A stretch of 64,000 nucleotides of DNA, taken from positions 992,001 to 1,056,000 of the forward strand of contig OZ257148.1 of NCBI GenBank assembly GCA_965279285.1, in the 5' to 3' direction. Positions 49,996 to 58,947 of the stretch are shown here, piece by piece. The position numbers and the translations under genes were made by a program. The stretch's first letter is position 1. Every line of letters starts with the position of its first letter. The stretch comes from G965279335 sp965279285. GTDB lineage: Bacteria > Pseudomonadota > Gammaproteobacteria > DSM-16500. The notes beneath the pieces were generated by a model. That model was given only the letters and a program-made list of their open reading frames with translations, had not been told where the DNA came from and searched no databases.

Positions 49996-51435
49996 ATGCC
50001 AAGGGCCAATTACTCAGAAGAACTCCTACAACAAATTAGCGATAATGTGTGGAAAGAACAAACATTAGATTTAAATTATCAAGAATTGAAAGATGAATAT
50101 ATTAAAAAGCTTTGCAAAGCATTAATCAATAATACCTATATTAAAGCTCTAAATGTGTGTGGTAATAAGATTGGTGCTGGGGGAGCGCAAGCCTTGGCAG
50201 CAAATCAGACGCTCACCATGCTGGATGTGATGAATAACCAAATTGATGCTGCGGGTGCACAGGCCTTTGCAACAAATAAGACTCTCAACTTACTGAATAT
50301 AAGTGATAACCAAATTGGTGCTTTGGGAGCGCAGGCCTTGGCGGAAAATAAGACTCTAACTGTGCTGTATGTGGGTAGTAACCAAATTAGTGATGCCGGT
50401 GCAGAAGCCTTGGCAGCAAATCAGATCTTCACTACGCTGGATGTTGGTGATAACCAAATTAGTGCTTTGGGAGCACAAGCCTTGGCGGCAAATAAGACTC
50501 TAACCGAGCTGCATGTGGGCAGTAACCAGATTAGTGATGCCGGTGCAGAGGCCTTGGCAGCAAACCAGACGCTCACCATGCTGGATGTGATGAATAACCA
50601 GATTGGTGATGCGGGTGTGCAGGCTTTGGCGGCTAATAAGACTCTCACCTCGCTAAGTGTGTGGCATAACCAGATTGGTGATGCGAGTGTGCAGGCCTTG
50701 GCGATGAATAAAACTCTCACCTCGCTGATTATGTGGCATAACGAGATTGGTGATGCAGGTGCGCAGGCTTTGGCAGCAAATACCACTCTCACCACGTTGA
50801 ATGTGAGTGTTAACAATATTGGTGATGCAGGTGCACAAGCTTTGGCGGCAAATACAACCCTTACCTCGCTGGATGTGAATTACAACCAGATTGGTGATGC
50901 GGGTGCACAGGCCTTGGCGACGAATACCACACTCACCACGCTGAACATGAAGAGTAATAAGATTGGTGCTGCGAGTGTACAGGTGTTGGCGGCCAATACC
51001 ACCCTCACCTTGTTGGATGTGAGTTGTAACAAGATTAGTGATGCCGATGAGAAAGCGATTGAAGCACGTCTGCTAAAAAATCAGCAATGTCGCGATAACT
51101 GGTTACGGCTGGCTCCTTTGATGGCTTTTGTTGGCGCTAATCGCACCAGCGGCATTAAAACTTCTGTTCTTCCACTCATTCCAGCTATAGCAAAATTGGC
51201 CGATGAAAACTATCAGGAAAAAAACTTTGATCATATCAACTTGGATAGATTCTTTGATTCACGTTTCTTTAAGAGCCATGTGCAAACAGAATCTTCTGCT
51301 GCTCCTGCAAAAAAACCTGTTGTTACACAGACTACGGACGAAGCAAAACATCAAACCTATGGAGCAAAAACGAGTGCGGCGACTGCTACAGCGGCAGCGG
51401 TACAACCGCCATCGACAGCGAAATTAGGGAAGTAA
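49996..51435 (+). CDS. Leucine-rich-repeat protein (ribonuclease-inhibitor/NLRC3 type)
   Basis: The 479-residue protein has a short N-terminal helix (SEELLQQISDNVWKEQTLDL), about 13 LRRs of 28 residues (each like N-x-I-x-x-x-G-A-Q-A-L-A-x-N-x-T-L-T) from residue 45 to 355, and a C-terminal tail with DHINLDRFFDSRF and an Ala/Thr-rich end. The 28-residue length is the eukaryote-like RNase-inhibitor class. Some repeats are nearly identical, which suggests internal duplication. No signal peptide is present. I infer a protein-binding effector. It is flanked by decayed copies on both sides. Confidence 0.85.
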   Translation: MPRANYSEELLQQISDNVWKEQTLDLNYQELKDEYIKKLCKALINNTYIKALNVCGNKIGAGGAQALAANQTLTMLDVMNNQIDAAGAQAFATNKTLNLLNISDNQIGALGAQALAENKTLTVLYVGSNQISDAGAEALAANQIFTTLDVGDNQISALGAQALAANKTLTELHVGSNQISDAGAEALAANQTLTMLDVMNNQIGDAGVQALAANKTLTSLSVWHNQIGDASVQALAMNKTLTSLIMWHNEIGDAGAQALAANTTLTTLNVSVNNIGDAGAQALAANTTLTSLDVNYNQIGDAGAQALATNTTLTTLNMKSNKIGAASVQVLAANTTLTLLDVSCNKISDADEKAIEARLLKNQQCRDNWLRLAPLMAFVGANRTSGIKTSVLPLIPAIAKLADENYQEKNFDHINLDRFFDSRFFKSHVQTESSAAPAKKPVVTQTTDEAKHQTYGAKTSAATATAAAVQPPSTAKLGK

Positions 51436-51470
51436 ACTATCTTTTTAACAGCTCACAAAAGGAACCCGTT

Positions 51471-51766
51471 ATGCCAAAAGTAATTTACTCTGAAGAACTT
51501 CTACAACAAATCAGCGATAATGTTTGGAAAAAAAAGTGTTAGATTTAAATTATCAAAAATTGAAAGCTGAGGACATTGAAAAACTTTGCAAAGCATTAGC
51601 TAAGAATACCTATATCAAAGTTCTGAGTGTGGGTAGTAACCAGATGGGTGCTGCAGGTGCGCAGGTCTTTGCAGCGAGTAAAACCCTCGTCTCACTGAAG
51701 ATCTGGGGTAACCCAGCGCTGACGCATCAGTTACAAAAAACCCTTCAATTTTTATATGAACAATAA
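51471..51766 (+). pseudogene. Short, frameshifted LRR paralogue
   Basis: The 35-base leader and the start (PKVIYSEELLQQISDNVWKK) copy the preceding LRR gene, but bases lost in an A-run after TGG shift the frame; it resumes as VLDLNYQKLKAEDIEKLCKA and ends after one and a half repeats. Confidence 0.8.
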
Positions 51767-51881
51767 AATTTCAATGTTTTTTCACCTTACTTCAAAATAA
51801 AATTGATTTTAAAAGTTGAATTGATACTGTTTTATACAGAATATTTTTTAGGGCGAACGGAATTATTGGATTGCAAAAGAT

Positions 51882-52150
51882 TTATTTAATAAATTTTAAT
51901 ATCGCTGCACTTCGATTCTCTTTTACATGTTTTTTTAGGCGTTTTGTAAATTGTGACAACGCATTCATCGCATGCTCCAGACGCATTAAAAGATGAAATC
52001 CTTGCATTGCATTCCAGTTATGTGAAAATAAATGCTTATATTGATAGCCACGATTCTTCTCTATATCAATAGAATCTTCAATTGCATCATTTTTTCGTGC
52101 ACCTAAATTTAATAGTTCATGAACTTTATCAATAGATATATGCAGATTCT
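51882..52150 (-). pseudogene. Remnant of an unknown gene, second copy
   Basis: An open frame without a proper start reads HISIDKVHELLNLGARKNDA, IEDSIDIEKNRGYQYKHLF and QGFHLLMRLEHAMNALSQF, ending in KFIK. The LGARKN/KEAIEDSI part repeats the remnant at 49380. I do not recognise the family. Confidence 0.45.
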
Positions 52151-52479
52151 ATTTGATTTTTAGTATTATATTACATCATTCTGTATCGTAAAAATATATT
52201 TGCGCTTTATTCTAAGTTTTTTGATTATTAATAGGCTTTAAAATCATCCATCAAGGCTGACTATTGTGTCTTCGTTTTATTGATACTAGTCGGCTCTAAC
52301 TATCCGAACACCTAAAATCTTGCACAAAGCAGCTTAATCTTCTGAATATTAACAAGTAATTTTCGCTGGTAACTTTCGAACAATTTCGTAACCATTTGGC
52401 AAAATAGCAACATGGACCGGCGGGCACGGCCATGCGAAAAGCTACGGTTATAAATACGATGACAGTAATAACAATAAGT
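52151..52479. other. 329-bp gap inside the island
   Basis: The first 90 bases repeat 49657-49748 (TATTATATTACAT... and CTTTATTCTAAGTT), part of the duplicated LRR module. The rest holds no gene or structure that I can see. Confidence 0.5.
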
Positions 52480-52863
52480 TTATATCATGTCGCTAATTAA
52501 ACTAGCCATCTTCACATAATTACCGAATACAGGTAAGATAGTAAAGATGATCAACGGAAATTTATCTTGAAAAGTCTGAATGAGTGCAGGAATATCTCGC
52601 GAAACATGATTTCCATTTGATAAAAAATAGGGAAATATAACAATTTCATTCGCACGTATTAGAATTTGCTGATTAATAGCATCACTAATAGAAGGTTCAG
52701 CTAATTCCAAAAACCCATAGTTTAAATAAGCATATTTCTCCTCTTTCGTGTTGGCTTTTACTGCATTAGCCAAGCTGGCAATTTGTTGATTGCTCATTAG
52801 ATTACGACTGCCATGAGCAACAAACACTAATCCTCTTTTTATTTGAAGCGATGTAGTCATCAT
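52480..52863 (-). CDS. CbiX/SirB-type sirohydrochlorin chelatase-like protein
   Basis: The 127-residue protein has LVFVAHGSRNLMSNQQIASL with the catalytic histidine, NYGFLELAEPSISDAI, and IVIFPYFLSNGNHVSRDIPA with the second histidine, as in single-domain CbiX chelatases that insert cobalt or iron into sirohydrochlorin. No other sirohaem or cobalamin gene is in the window, so its partner pathway is unknown. It is near the right end of the island. Confidence 0.8.
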   Translation of the reverse strand: MMTTSLQIKRGLVFVAHGSRNLMSNQQIASLANAVKANTKEEKYAYLNYGFLELAEPSISDAINQQILIRANEIVIFPYFLSNGNHVSRDIPALIQTFQDKFPLIIFTILPVFGNYVKMASLISDMI

Positions 52864-53092
52864 ATACTAGCCTCAACTTGCTTTTTGTCGGAATGACACA
52901 ATTATTAGATTCGTTAATACCCAGTGTTACGGCCCATTTTATTTAATGTTTAACCCTTTCTTTTGTCCCGCAATATTTTAGTCTTTATTTTTTATTTTTC
53001 CTTTAAATATCTTGAGACAAACTCATAGTAGTGATGACTGATTACCCTTAGTATTGATGCTGTCTAAGTCAATCAAAACAAGGAAATCAGTC

Positions 53093-53230
53093 ATGCTGTG
53101 TATTGTGCCAGGCCTCTTATTACTTACGCAACATTTTACGACACTAAAAGAAAATTCAAATTACTATCGTTCAAAATTTTGCCCACACTGCGGCAGAGCG
53201 GGTGTTTGGAATCACGGCCACTATTCGTAA
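53093..53230 (+). pseudogene. N-terminal fragment of a zinc-ribbon transposase-type protein cut at attR
   Basis: The 45-codon frame reads NYYRSKFCPHCGRAGVWNHG, the N-terminal zinc-ribbon pattern of transposase-associated proteins. It is cut exactly where the tRNA-Thr copy begins, and its stop codon (TAA 53228-53230) comes from the junction. It was probably interrupted by integration or excision at this site. Confidence 0.5.
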
Positions 53231-53269
53231 ATCAGTAGGTCCCCAGTTCGAATCCGGGCTCCAGCATCA
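53230..53269 (+). other. Right attachment site (attR)
   Basis: The sequence AATCAGTAGGTCCCCAGTTC... copies 26590-26629, the 3' half of tRNA-Thr, with one mismatch at 53260. The 5' half of the tRNA is absent here, so this is not a functional tRNA gene. Confidence 0.85.
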
Positions 53270-53592
53270 TATAAATCAAGGGTTTCAGCGGGACTAGCAA
53301 AAATCACAAAAGTTCATGTAGAAGCTATGTAGAAGGTTTAGAGCCCAACTACTCACCATAATACGCCGCACTTTAAGTTTTGACATGTTGCGCATACAAA
53401 CCTTGATAATCCTGTAAAATGAACCCTGTATCGCCTAGCAATGGGAAAAACCAATCACTTTGATATTGCAGGAAATTTCTAGTTTTTCCTGAATAATCAA
53501 TAGATTGCATTTTTTAATAAAATGTTAATCTTTTTTGCAAGCTGATGTGGTAAAGTTGCGTAATTATATTCCAAATGAGAATAAGAATCATC
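53270..53592. other. Gap after attR with paired 11-bp-period repeat
   Basis: No gene. ATGTAGAAG occurs twice at an 11-bp period (53316 and 53327), the same spacing as the GAAGTGC pair beside attL, and may be an arm-type recombinase site. Confidence 0.4.
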
Positions 53593-55173
53593 ATGAATAG
53601 TGCGCGCCGCAGTGATAAGAAAGACACCCCAATAGACGTTAAAGCAGAAGTGCCCGCAGCGATACCAACCACAGCGGTAGGCGTTTCAGCGGGAGTAGCC
53701 GCTGTTGCCGCGTCAGCAACGCTCCATCCGTTATTTAACCAAAAAGCTGCCATGCAGGGTCATATGTTCCCGTATCTGGATTCCAAAGCCTTAGCGTGTT
53801 TGTTAAGAGTTTCCGCTTTTGCAAAAAAAATTACACAGGATGAACTCGATCAACGAAACGCAAAAAAAATAATAGACCTGACGCTCCGAGGAGAAGTGAG
53901 TGAATTGTTTTTAATGCTCAGTCCTGCGCGTGATCATCGACCTGATTACCAAACATCAGACGAACGTGACTTATATTTATATAAAGAAAAGGACAGCCGA
54001 GTATTTTATTACTACAAAGAAGACCACAAAAAACACTATCTGCTCGATGAAAAACAACAACCCGTAAAAGTTGACTCGCGTTTTTCATTTAAATCGACAC
54101 CAGAAAATCGCCAGTGGTGCGTAGAGGAGGCTTTCAGGAAATCGGTGTTTGATATTACGACAAAGCGAAAGCATACACTCTGCAGTGACTCAGAAGAAAT
54201 AAAAAAAATGGTGGATGAGAATCAAAGACTGTCATTTGTGGTCTATCACCCCAAAACGGAAGCGGACAAAACCCTGCGTAACAAAGGAGGTCAGCTGATT
54301 AGTATTGCTGGCAAAACGCCGCTGCAAGTTGCTTTCGGTGAAGAACATGATTACGCGCAAAAAGCGATGACAAGCAAACTGTTGGTGGTGAAGGATGAAA
54401 AACAAAGGATCGATAATGAACAAAAAATCCAAGCGCAACGCGATGCGCAGTATGCGCCAGGATCGAAACAAGAAGAAAAAGAAAAAGCAGAAAGATTGGC
54501 AAACGTTTTAGCGACCCAAGCAGAGCTCACCCGAGTAATTCTAGAATCAAAACCAGGCGATATCCAAGATTCAGGCCCTCCAAACTATAAATTAACACTA
54601 GCAGGAAAAGGAGGCGCTGCAATTGCAGCAGCCTTTGCTCAATTTGAAGCGTCGCTGAAGGCCGTACGTGACACAGCGGTAAGAACAGGTTGTCACTATG
54701 ATCCTGAGCCACAGTCAAAAGCGCTTGAAGAATACGAACGTCAATTAATGGCTGGCAAAGTGTGGAATAGTCCTGAAATGCAATTCTTATGGCGTAGCAT
54801 TGGCCATCATCAGCGCATGATGTCATTGGGTTATGGTCACGGTTTTGGTGGTGATGGTCTTGCTAAAAATGTTGAGAATTTGCAAATAGGTCAAACACCG
54901 CACGAGTCAACTGCTGTGGTGGTGTGGGATTCGGGGCGTCAAAATTGGGGTGATGCTCGGTGTCTTTACTCTTTTGCAGGGCTTGGTTTTGATTTTGCTC
55001 TTGGCCGCGTTGCTCGGGGGCGTTTTTTGGCGCCTCTCTTTGTTCCGCCGGGCGTTGATTATGCGCTTTTCAAATCTTATGTCAATCAAAAACAGCAGAC
55101 TCACAGAACCGTTATGCCGCAACAGCGAGACCGTCGGCCTGAGCCGCCAAAATCGTCCTGCGTAATGATGTAG
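53593..55173 (+). CDS. Effector-like protein of the F-box-like family with C-terminal CaaX box (CVMM)
   Basis: The protein (526 residues from ATG 53593) starts MNSARRSDKKDTP, similar to the family at 45726 and 47851. An Ala/Val-rich stretch is followed by a degenerate F-box-like segment (GHMFPYLDSKALACLLRVSA, about 57-76), and AGKTPLQVAFGEEHDY (about 236-251) matches the family repeat. A charged coiled coil lies at about 270-320. The C-terminus PEPPKSSCVMM is a CaaX prenylation box preceded by basic residues. The last 20 codons overlap an antisense reverse transcriptase remnant, so the tail may be recent. I infer membrane targeting by host prenylation. Confidence 0.7.
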   Translation: MNSARRSDKKDTPIDVKAEVPAAIPTTAVGVSAGVAAVAASATLHPLFNQKAAMQGHMFPYLDSKALACLLRVSAFAKKITQDELDQRNAKKIIDLTLRGEVSELFLMLSPARDHRPDYQTSDERDLYLYKEKDSRVFYYYKEDHKKHYLLDEKQQPVKVDSRFSFKSTPENRQWCVEEAFRKSVFDITTKRKHTLCSDSEEIKKMVDENQRLSFVVYHPKTEADKTLRNKGGQLISIAGKTPLQVAFGEEHDYAQKAMTSKLLVVKDEKQRIDNEQKIQAQRDAQYAPGSKQEEKEKAERLANVLATQAELTRVILESKPGDIQDSGPPNYKLTLAGKGGAAIAAAFAQFEASLKAVRDTAVRTGCHYDPEPQSKALEEYERQLMAGKVWNSPEMQFLWRSIGHHQRMMSLGYGHGFGGDGLAKNVENLQIGQTPHESTAVVVWDSGRQNWGDARCLYSFAGLGFDFALGRVARGRFLAPLFVPPGVDYALFKSYVNQKQQTHRTVMPQQRDRRPEPPKSSCVMM

Positions 55174-55800
55174 TTCTGTCCTGTTGGCAAAGATCTTTAG
55201 CATAAGTCGCTATCGATCCTTGCCAACAGGTTTTGATAAGCCAGGATAAAAGTACTTCAACATCCCAGGCTTCTGCTGATTTGACCCACCATTCGGCCCA
55301 GTGCTTCAAGTATTGTTTGATCTCGAGGGCAGAGAACCCAGTGGCGACCATTATTTTGACTTGTTCGCGGGCTTTTCGCAGTGTCCGCGCGTGCGGCATA
55401 ATGCGAACCGATCCGTGATTGTTGTGTTGTGCAGAAAGAGGCTCCCCCCCCCCTATTTGTGTAAGAAACACAGTCAACGCACGGATTATCTTTGACGCTG
55501 GTGTTATCCAGGGGTTGCGTCCCTGAATAGTCTATTCCTAAAAAATGAAACGGTTTTGCAATATCACCCATACGTGATTTCTTGCGTGATAAAGTTAATT
55601 TTCTTTCCACTAATACTTCCATCATCCGACGGCGGCAGCGATTTAATAAACGTTTGGTGTATCTGTTCAGCACAAATAAAGCTTGACACGTTTTTTTCTA
55701 TATTTTTCTCAATTTTATTCTCATCAAACCACATCAAATTTCCTTCACGATAACGCCGGCTCCGCATGCACACCGATATAAATTTATTAACAAGCATCAA
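55112..55800 (-). pseudogene. Reverse transcriptase (group II intron-type) remnant
   Basis: Three frames together give the C-terminal half of a retroelement reverse transcriptase: RYTKRLLNRCRRRMMEVLVE and RKKSRMGDIAKPFHFLGIDY in one frame, then MPHARTLRKAREQVKIMVAT with WVKSAEAWDVEVLLSWLI in another. The last two frames separate at a run of ten C residues (55444-55453). The polymerase active site lies in the missing N-terminal part. The 3' end overlaps the preceding CDS antisense. Confidence 0.7.
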
Positions 55801-55904
55801 GTAGAGGGCTGTAAATTAAAGTTCGTTATAATGCGTTTATGCAGCTAAAAATTCAAATTTAAAACCCATGATATGATCATCGCACTGCCCAATGGGATGT
55901 TGTG

Positions 55905-57021
55905 ATGAAAATAGAACATATTGATGTTAATAAAACGCTTGAAGATGTGCGCGCGTTATTAGCAAATGAAAAAAACATTTCTCCTGCTTTTAAATCCGTC
56001 ATGGAAGTTTTATTTCTTGTTATCACTTTACTAATAAATCGGTTTAATTTTAATAGCAAAAACAGTAGCAAACCACCCTCTGACGATCCAAATCGAGAGA
56101 AAAAAAACAAAAAAAATGATGCGGGTAAAAAACCAGGTGGTCAAAATGGCCATGCTGGAAAAAATCTTCAGCCCGTTGAAAACCCTGATGAGATCACTGT
56201 TATTCCTATTGATAAACGAACCCTACCTAAAGGAAAGTATCGTGATGCTGGCTATGATACTAGACAAGTAATCGACATTCGTATCTCAAGATTTGTTATT
56301 GAGTATCGCGCACAAATTCTTGAAGATCAAAATGGAAATCAATTTGTCGCATCATTCCCTGACTATGTTACGCGACCGGTGCAATACAGCCAAGATTTAA
56401 AATCTCACTCAGTTTATCTGTCCCAGTTTCAGTTACTACCATACAACAGGATAGATGATTACTTCGCTAAAGAAATAAATGTTCCCGTTAGTTCCGGTTC
56501 AATTTTCAACTTTAACAAGGAAGCTTATAACCTTTTAGAAGAATTCGATGGAATTGCTAAGTTAAAACTTATTGCTGCTGCCGTGATGCACGTTGATGAA
56601 ACTGGGATCAATGTGAATGGTAAAAATGCATGGATTCATTGCAATCATTGCTGCTGGTGAAATGGAATGTCCACTACCTGAAGCAAAACAAATAATCGAC
56701 GGCAAAAAAAAGCCTGGGCGCATCAAAAAATCAAAAGCACCTAATCTCCTTGAACGATTAGCTTCATTTAAAAAAGATACGCTGCGATTTATGGAAGACG
56801 TCGATGTTCCGTTCACGAATAATTTAGCGGAAAACAATATAAGAATGACAAAAGTACAGCAAAAAGTATCTTGCTGCTTTCGTTCTATGGAGGGTGCTTA
56901 TATTTTTTACCGGATTGGAAGCTGTATTTCAACGTGTCGCAAGTATGGCATGGCAGTTACCACCGCGTTTAAAATGTTATTTAAAGGAGAAATTCTAGAT
57001 TTTATGTGTGAAGACATTTAA
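55905..57021 (+). pseudogene. IS66-family transposase with internal deletion
   Basis: The N-terminal frame (to 56660) has the IS66 pattern NFNSKNSSKPPSDDPNREKK, KKPGGQNGHAG, and the first catalytic aspartate in MHVDETGINVNG. The C-terminal frame (to 57021) contains DVPFTNNLAENNIRMTKVQQ with the catalytic glutamate, and CFRSMEGAYIFYRIGS. The middle with the second aspartate is missing, and the frame changes at about 56650, so this copy cannot be active. Confidence 0.85.
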
Positions 57022-57312
57022 TGGGTTGTTTTAGCCGCGATAGTGGTGAACAGATACGATTTATTTTTATATTGATATTATTGTTGAACAAGTCGATCAA
57101 GTTTGATCTGCTTCACGCGACAACTATCCTGAAAGTCACCGTAAGTGTCCTAGTCAAGAATGAGACTGATTTACCTATAAATACCACTGCAATTGCTGAA
57201 GTAAACTGAGTTTTTAGGTAATTATATCAAGCTGTTGCAAAAAAATAATGTAAGTAGTAAAGATATCTTTTCTATTGTATATTAATTTTTTATGACTTTA
57301 AGGAAGAAAATC

Positions 57313-58932
57313 ATGACCGCCACTAGACCCTCTACCGACACAAGCACACCACTAGATCAAAAATCCACGGCTACTCTCTCAAGTACTTCTCAAACATACA
57401 ATTCAGATGATTTTCCAGATGAAATTCTTATCGAAAGCAACGAAGCTGCTAAACCAACAAATCATGGTCAAAGTTTTGAAGCAAGCGAGCATAGCGACAT
57501 TGGTAACTATTCTCTTCATAAATTTATTCAATCCATTCCAGATGAAAAAAATACGAGTGAATTTAGAACTATACTAAATGCATGTTTAAAAATCTCTGCT
57601 AATCCACATAAAATAAAAACATATGATCCACAACTCGGTGAAGCAGTAGAGATGCCTCTTTATGAAATAACATTAGCGGGCGGGAATTCAAGCATTTTGG
57701 TAGGAGATGTGGTCGCTCTCGCTGGAGATTTTTTTAGCACAGATGATTATGAGCCCATCGGTTTTGGAGCAACGACAGCAGACAATAAAGGGGGAGAAGA
57801 TGAATGTACAAAACGCTTTAAAAATGCGTATGCGAATCTTTTTAATCCTGATAAAAATAAACAACATATTGTTACCGACATAGTGGCTCATATACGACAA
57901 GAAGCAGAAGAACACCACGAGCATTTTAGTTTTAGTGTTAAGTTAATCAAAAAGAAAGTGCACGAACAAACGAGCAACATCATGTATGGTTTAGAAAGAG
58001 CAGACGAAAAAACACTGAAAGGCATTTGGCACAGCCCCTATTTCGATTTAGCGTTAAAGAATTTTGATCACTTTGGTGAAGAGGCAAAAAAAGCCTATAA
58101 TGCAGGACATAAACTGGCACTAAAAAAAGCAAGTGCAGCAGGTAATGAAGCAAACGCGGTGAAAAAGCAAGAGCTTTTAAAAGAAGCTTTACTGTTAGAA
58201 ATGTTCGCTTGTCATTTCTTAACAGATTTATTTGCAGCAGGGCATCTAAGGACGCCACGAAAAGAATTATTGAATCATATCATGGGTAAAGATTTATCTC
58301 ATATGCCGGATTTAAAAACGGTTCCTTATGCGGATTTAGTGACAGCCGGCTTTTTTGCGAAGAAAATGCATGATGAAGATGGTAAAAATGGCGTATATGT
58401 AAAGATAGACAAATCCCTTAAAACTAAACAAAAAGATGAAAAAGGATCGACGTTTACGGCGTCAGGCGATGGAAACTTTTTTAAATTAGGCACTACTAAC
58501 AATGAATATGCTTTGCGAGTCTGCGAGACGGTCATGTTGGCTTTAGGCGATTTGCTTCTTGCCTATCAGCAAAAAACCAACGAAACCATACTAGATAAAG
58601 ACTTATCATCTTACCTTCCGTATCCGGATGTTGCTAAAAACGTTAGTCATCGCAAATATCCTTTGTTTTCAATTCAAAGTGGGCAAGTCGTCTGCAGAGG
58701 TAATGTGTCAAAAGGTATTAAAGAGTTGATTGTTGACACTATTCCTTGTATCCCAACCAATGTTGGTTTAATTGCCTGTCGATTATTTAATGTGAAGGTT
58801 AAACCTGCTGCTACAGCTGCAGCAACTACTGCTGCAGGTGCCGCACAAGCGGTTAAGACGTATGTAAAAGAAGAAATCGCGGATCTTCATAGCAAATTAA
58901 AAGAGCATCATATTTCCTGTAATATTATGTAA
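57313..58932 (+). CDS. Phospholipase C-like protein with C-terminal CaaX box (CNIM)
   Basis: The 539-residue protein starts at ATG 57313 (AAGGAAG upstream) with a Ser/Thr-rich leader. Residues about 120-135 read GNSSILVGDVVALAGDFFS and about 298-316 read FACHFLTDLFAAGHLRTPR, a pattern I associate with the zinc-dependent phospholipase C family of Legionella and Pseudomonas (histidines and aspartates as metal ligands). No signal peptide is seen. The protein ends SCNIM, which gives CNIM as a CaaX box. An Ala-rich segment and a coiled-coil-like helix precede it. I infer a prenylated lipid-acting effector. It lies 15 bp upstream of the NACHT gene. Confidence 0.55.
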   Translation: MTATRPSTDTSTPLDQKSTATLSSTSQTYNSDDFPDEILIESNEAAKPTNHGQSFEASEHSDIGNYSLHKFIQSIPDEKNTSEFRTILNACLKISANPHKIKTYDPQLGEAVEMPLYEITLAGGNSSILVGDVVALAGDFFSTDDYEPIGFGATTADNKGGEDECTKRFKNAYANLFNPDKNKQHIVTDIVAHIRQEAEEHHEHFSFSVKLIKKKVHEQTSNIMYGLERADEKTLKGIWHSPYFDLALKNFDHFGEEAKKAYNAGHKLALKKASAAGNEANAVKKQELLKEALLLEMFACHFLTDLFAAGHLRTPRKELLNHIMGKDLSHMPDLKTVPYADLVTAGFFAKKMHDEDGKNGVYVKIDKSLKTKQKDEKGSTFTASGDGNFFKLGTTNNEYALRVCETVMLALGDLLLAYQQKTNETILDKDLSSYLPYPDVAKNVSHRKYPLFSIQSGQVVCRGNVSKGIKELIVDTIPCIPTNVGLIACRLFNVKVKPAATAAATTAAGAAQAVKTYVKEEIADLHSKLKEHHISCNIM

Positions 58933-58947
58933 TCAAGGAGCGAACCC

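Larger units (their letters stand above)
26590..53269. mobile_element. Integrated genomic island in tRNA-Thr (about 26.7 kb)
   Basis: The boundaries are the tRNA-Thr 3' end and its 40-bp near-copy. The content fits an integrative element much altered by later events: tyrosine integrase (frameshifted), AlpA-like regulator, phage-type replication genes, conjugation genes (replication-relaxation protein, TraD-like coupling protein, SSB tail), HigBA, and fragments of four or more insertion elements. Cargo includes a WD40-kinase, a pentapeptide/M15-like protein, F-box-like and LRR genes, and CbiX. The integrase lies mid-island rather than at an end, so it may be a composite of more than one insertion. 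Confidence 0.75.
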
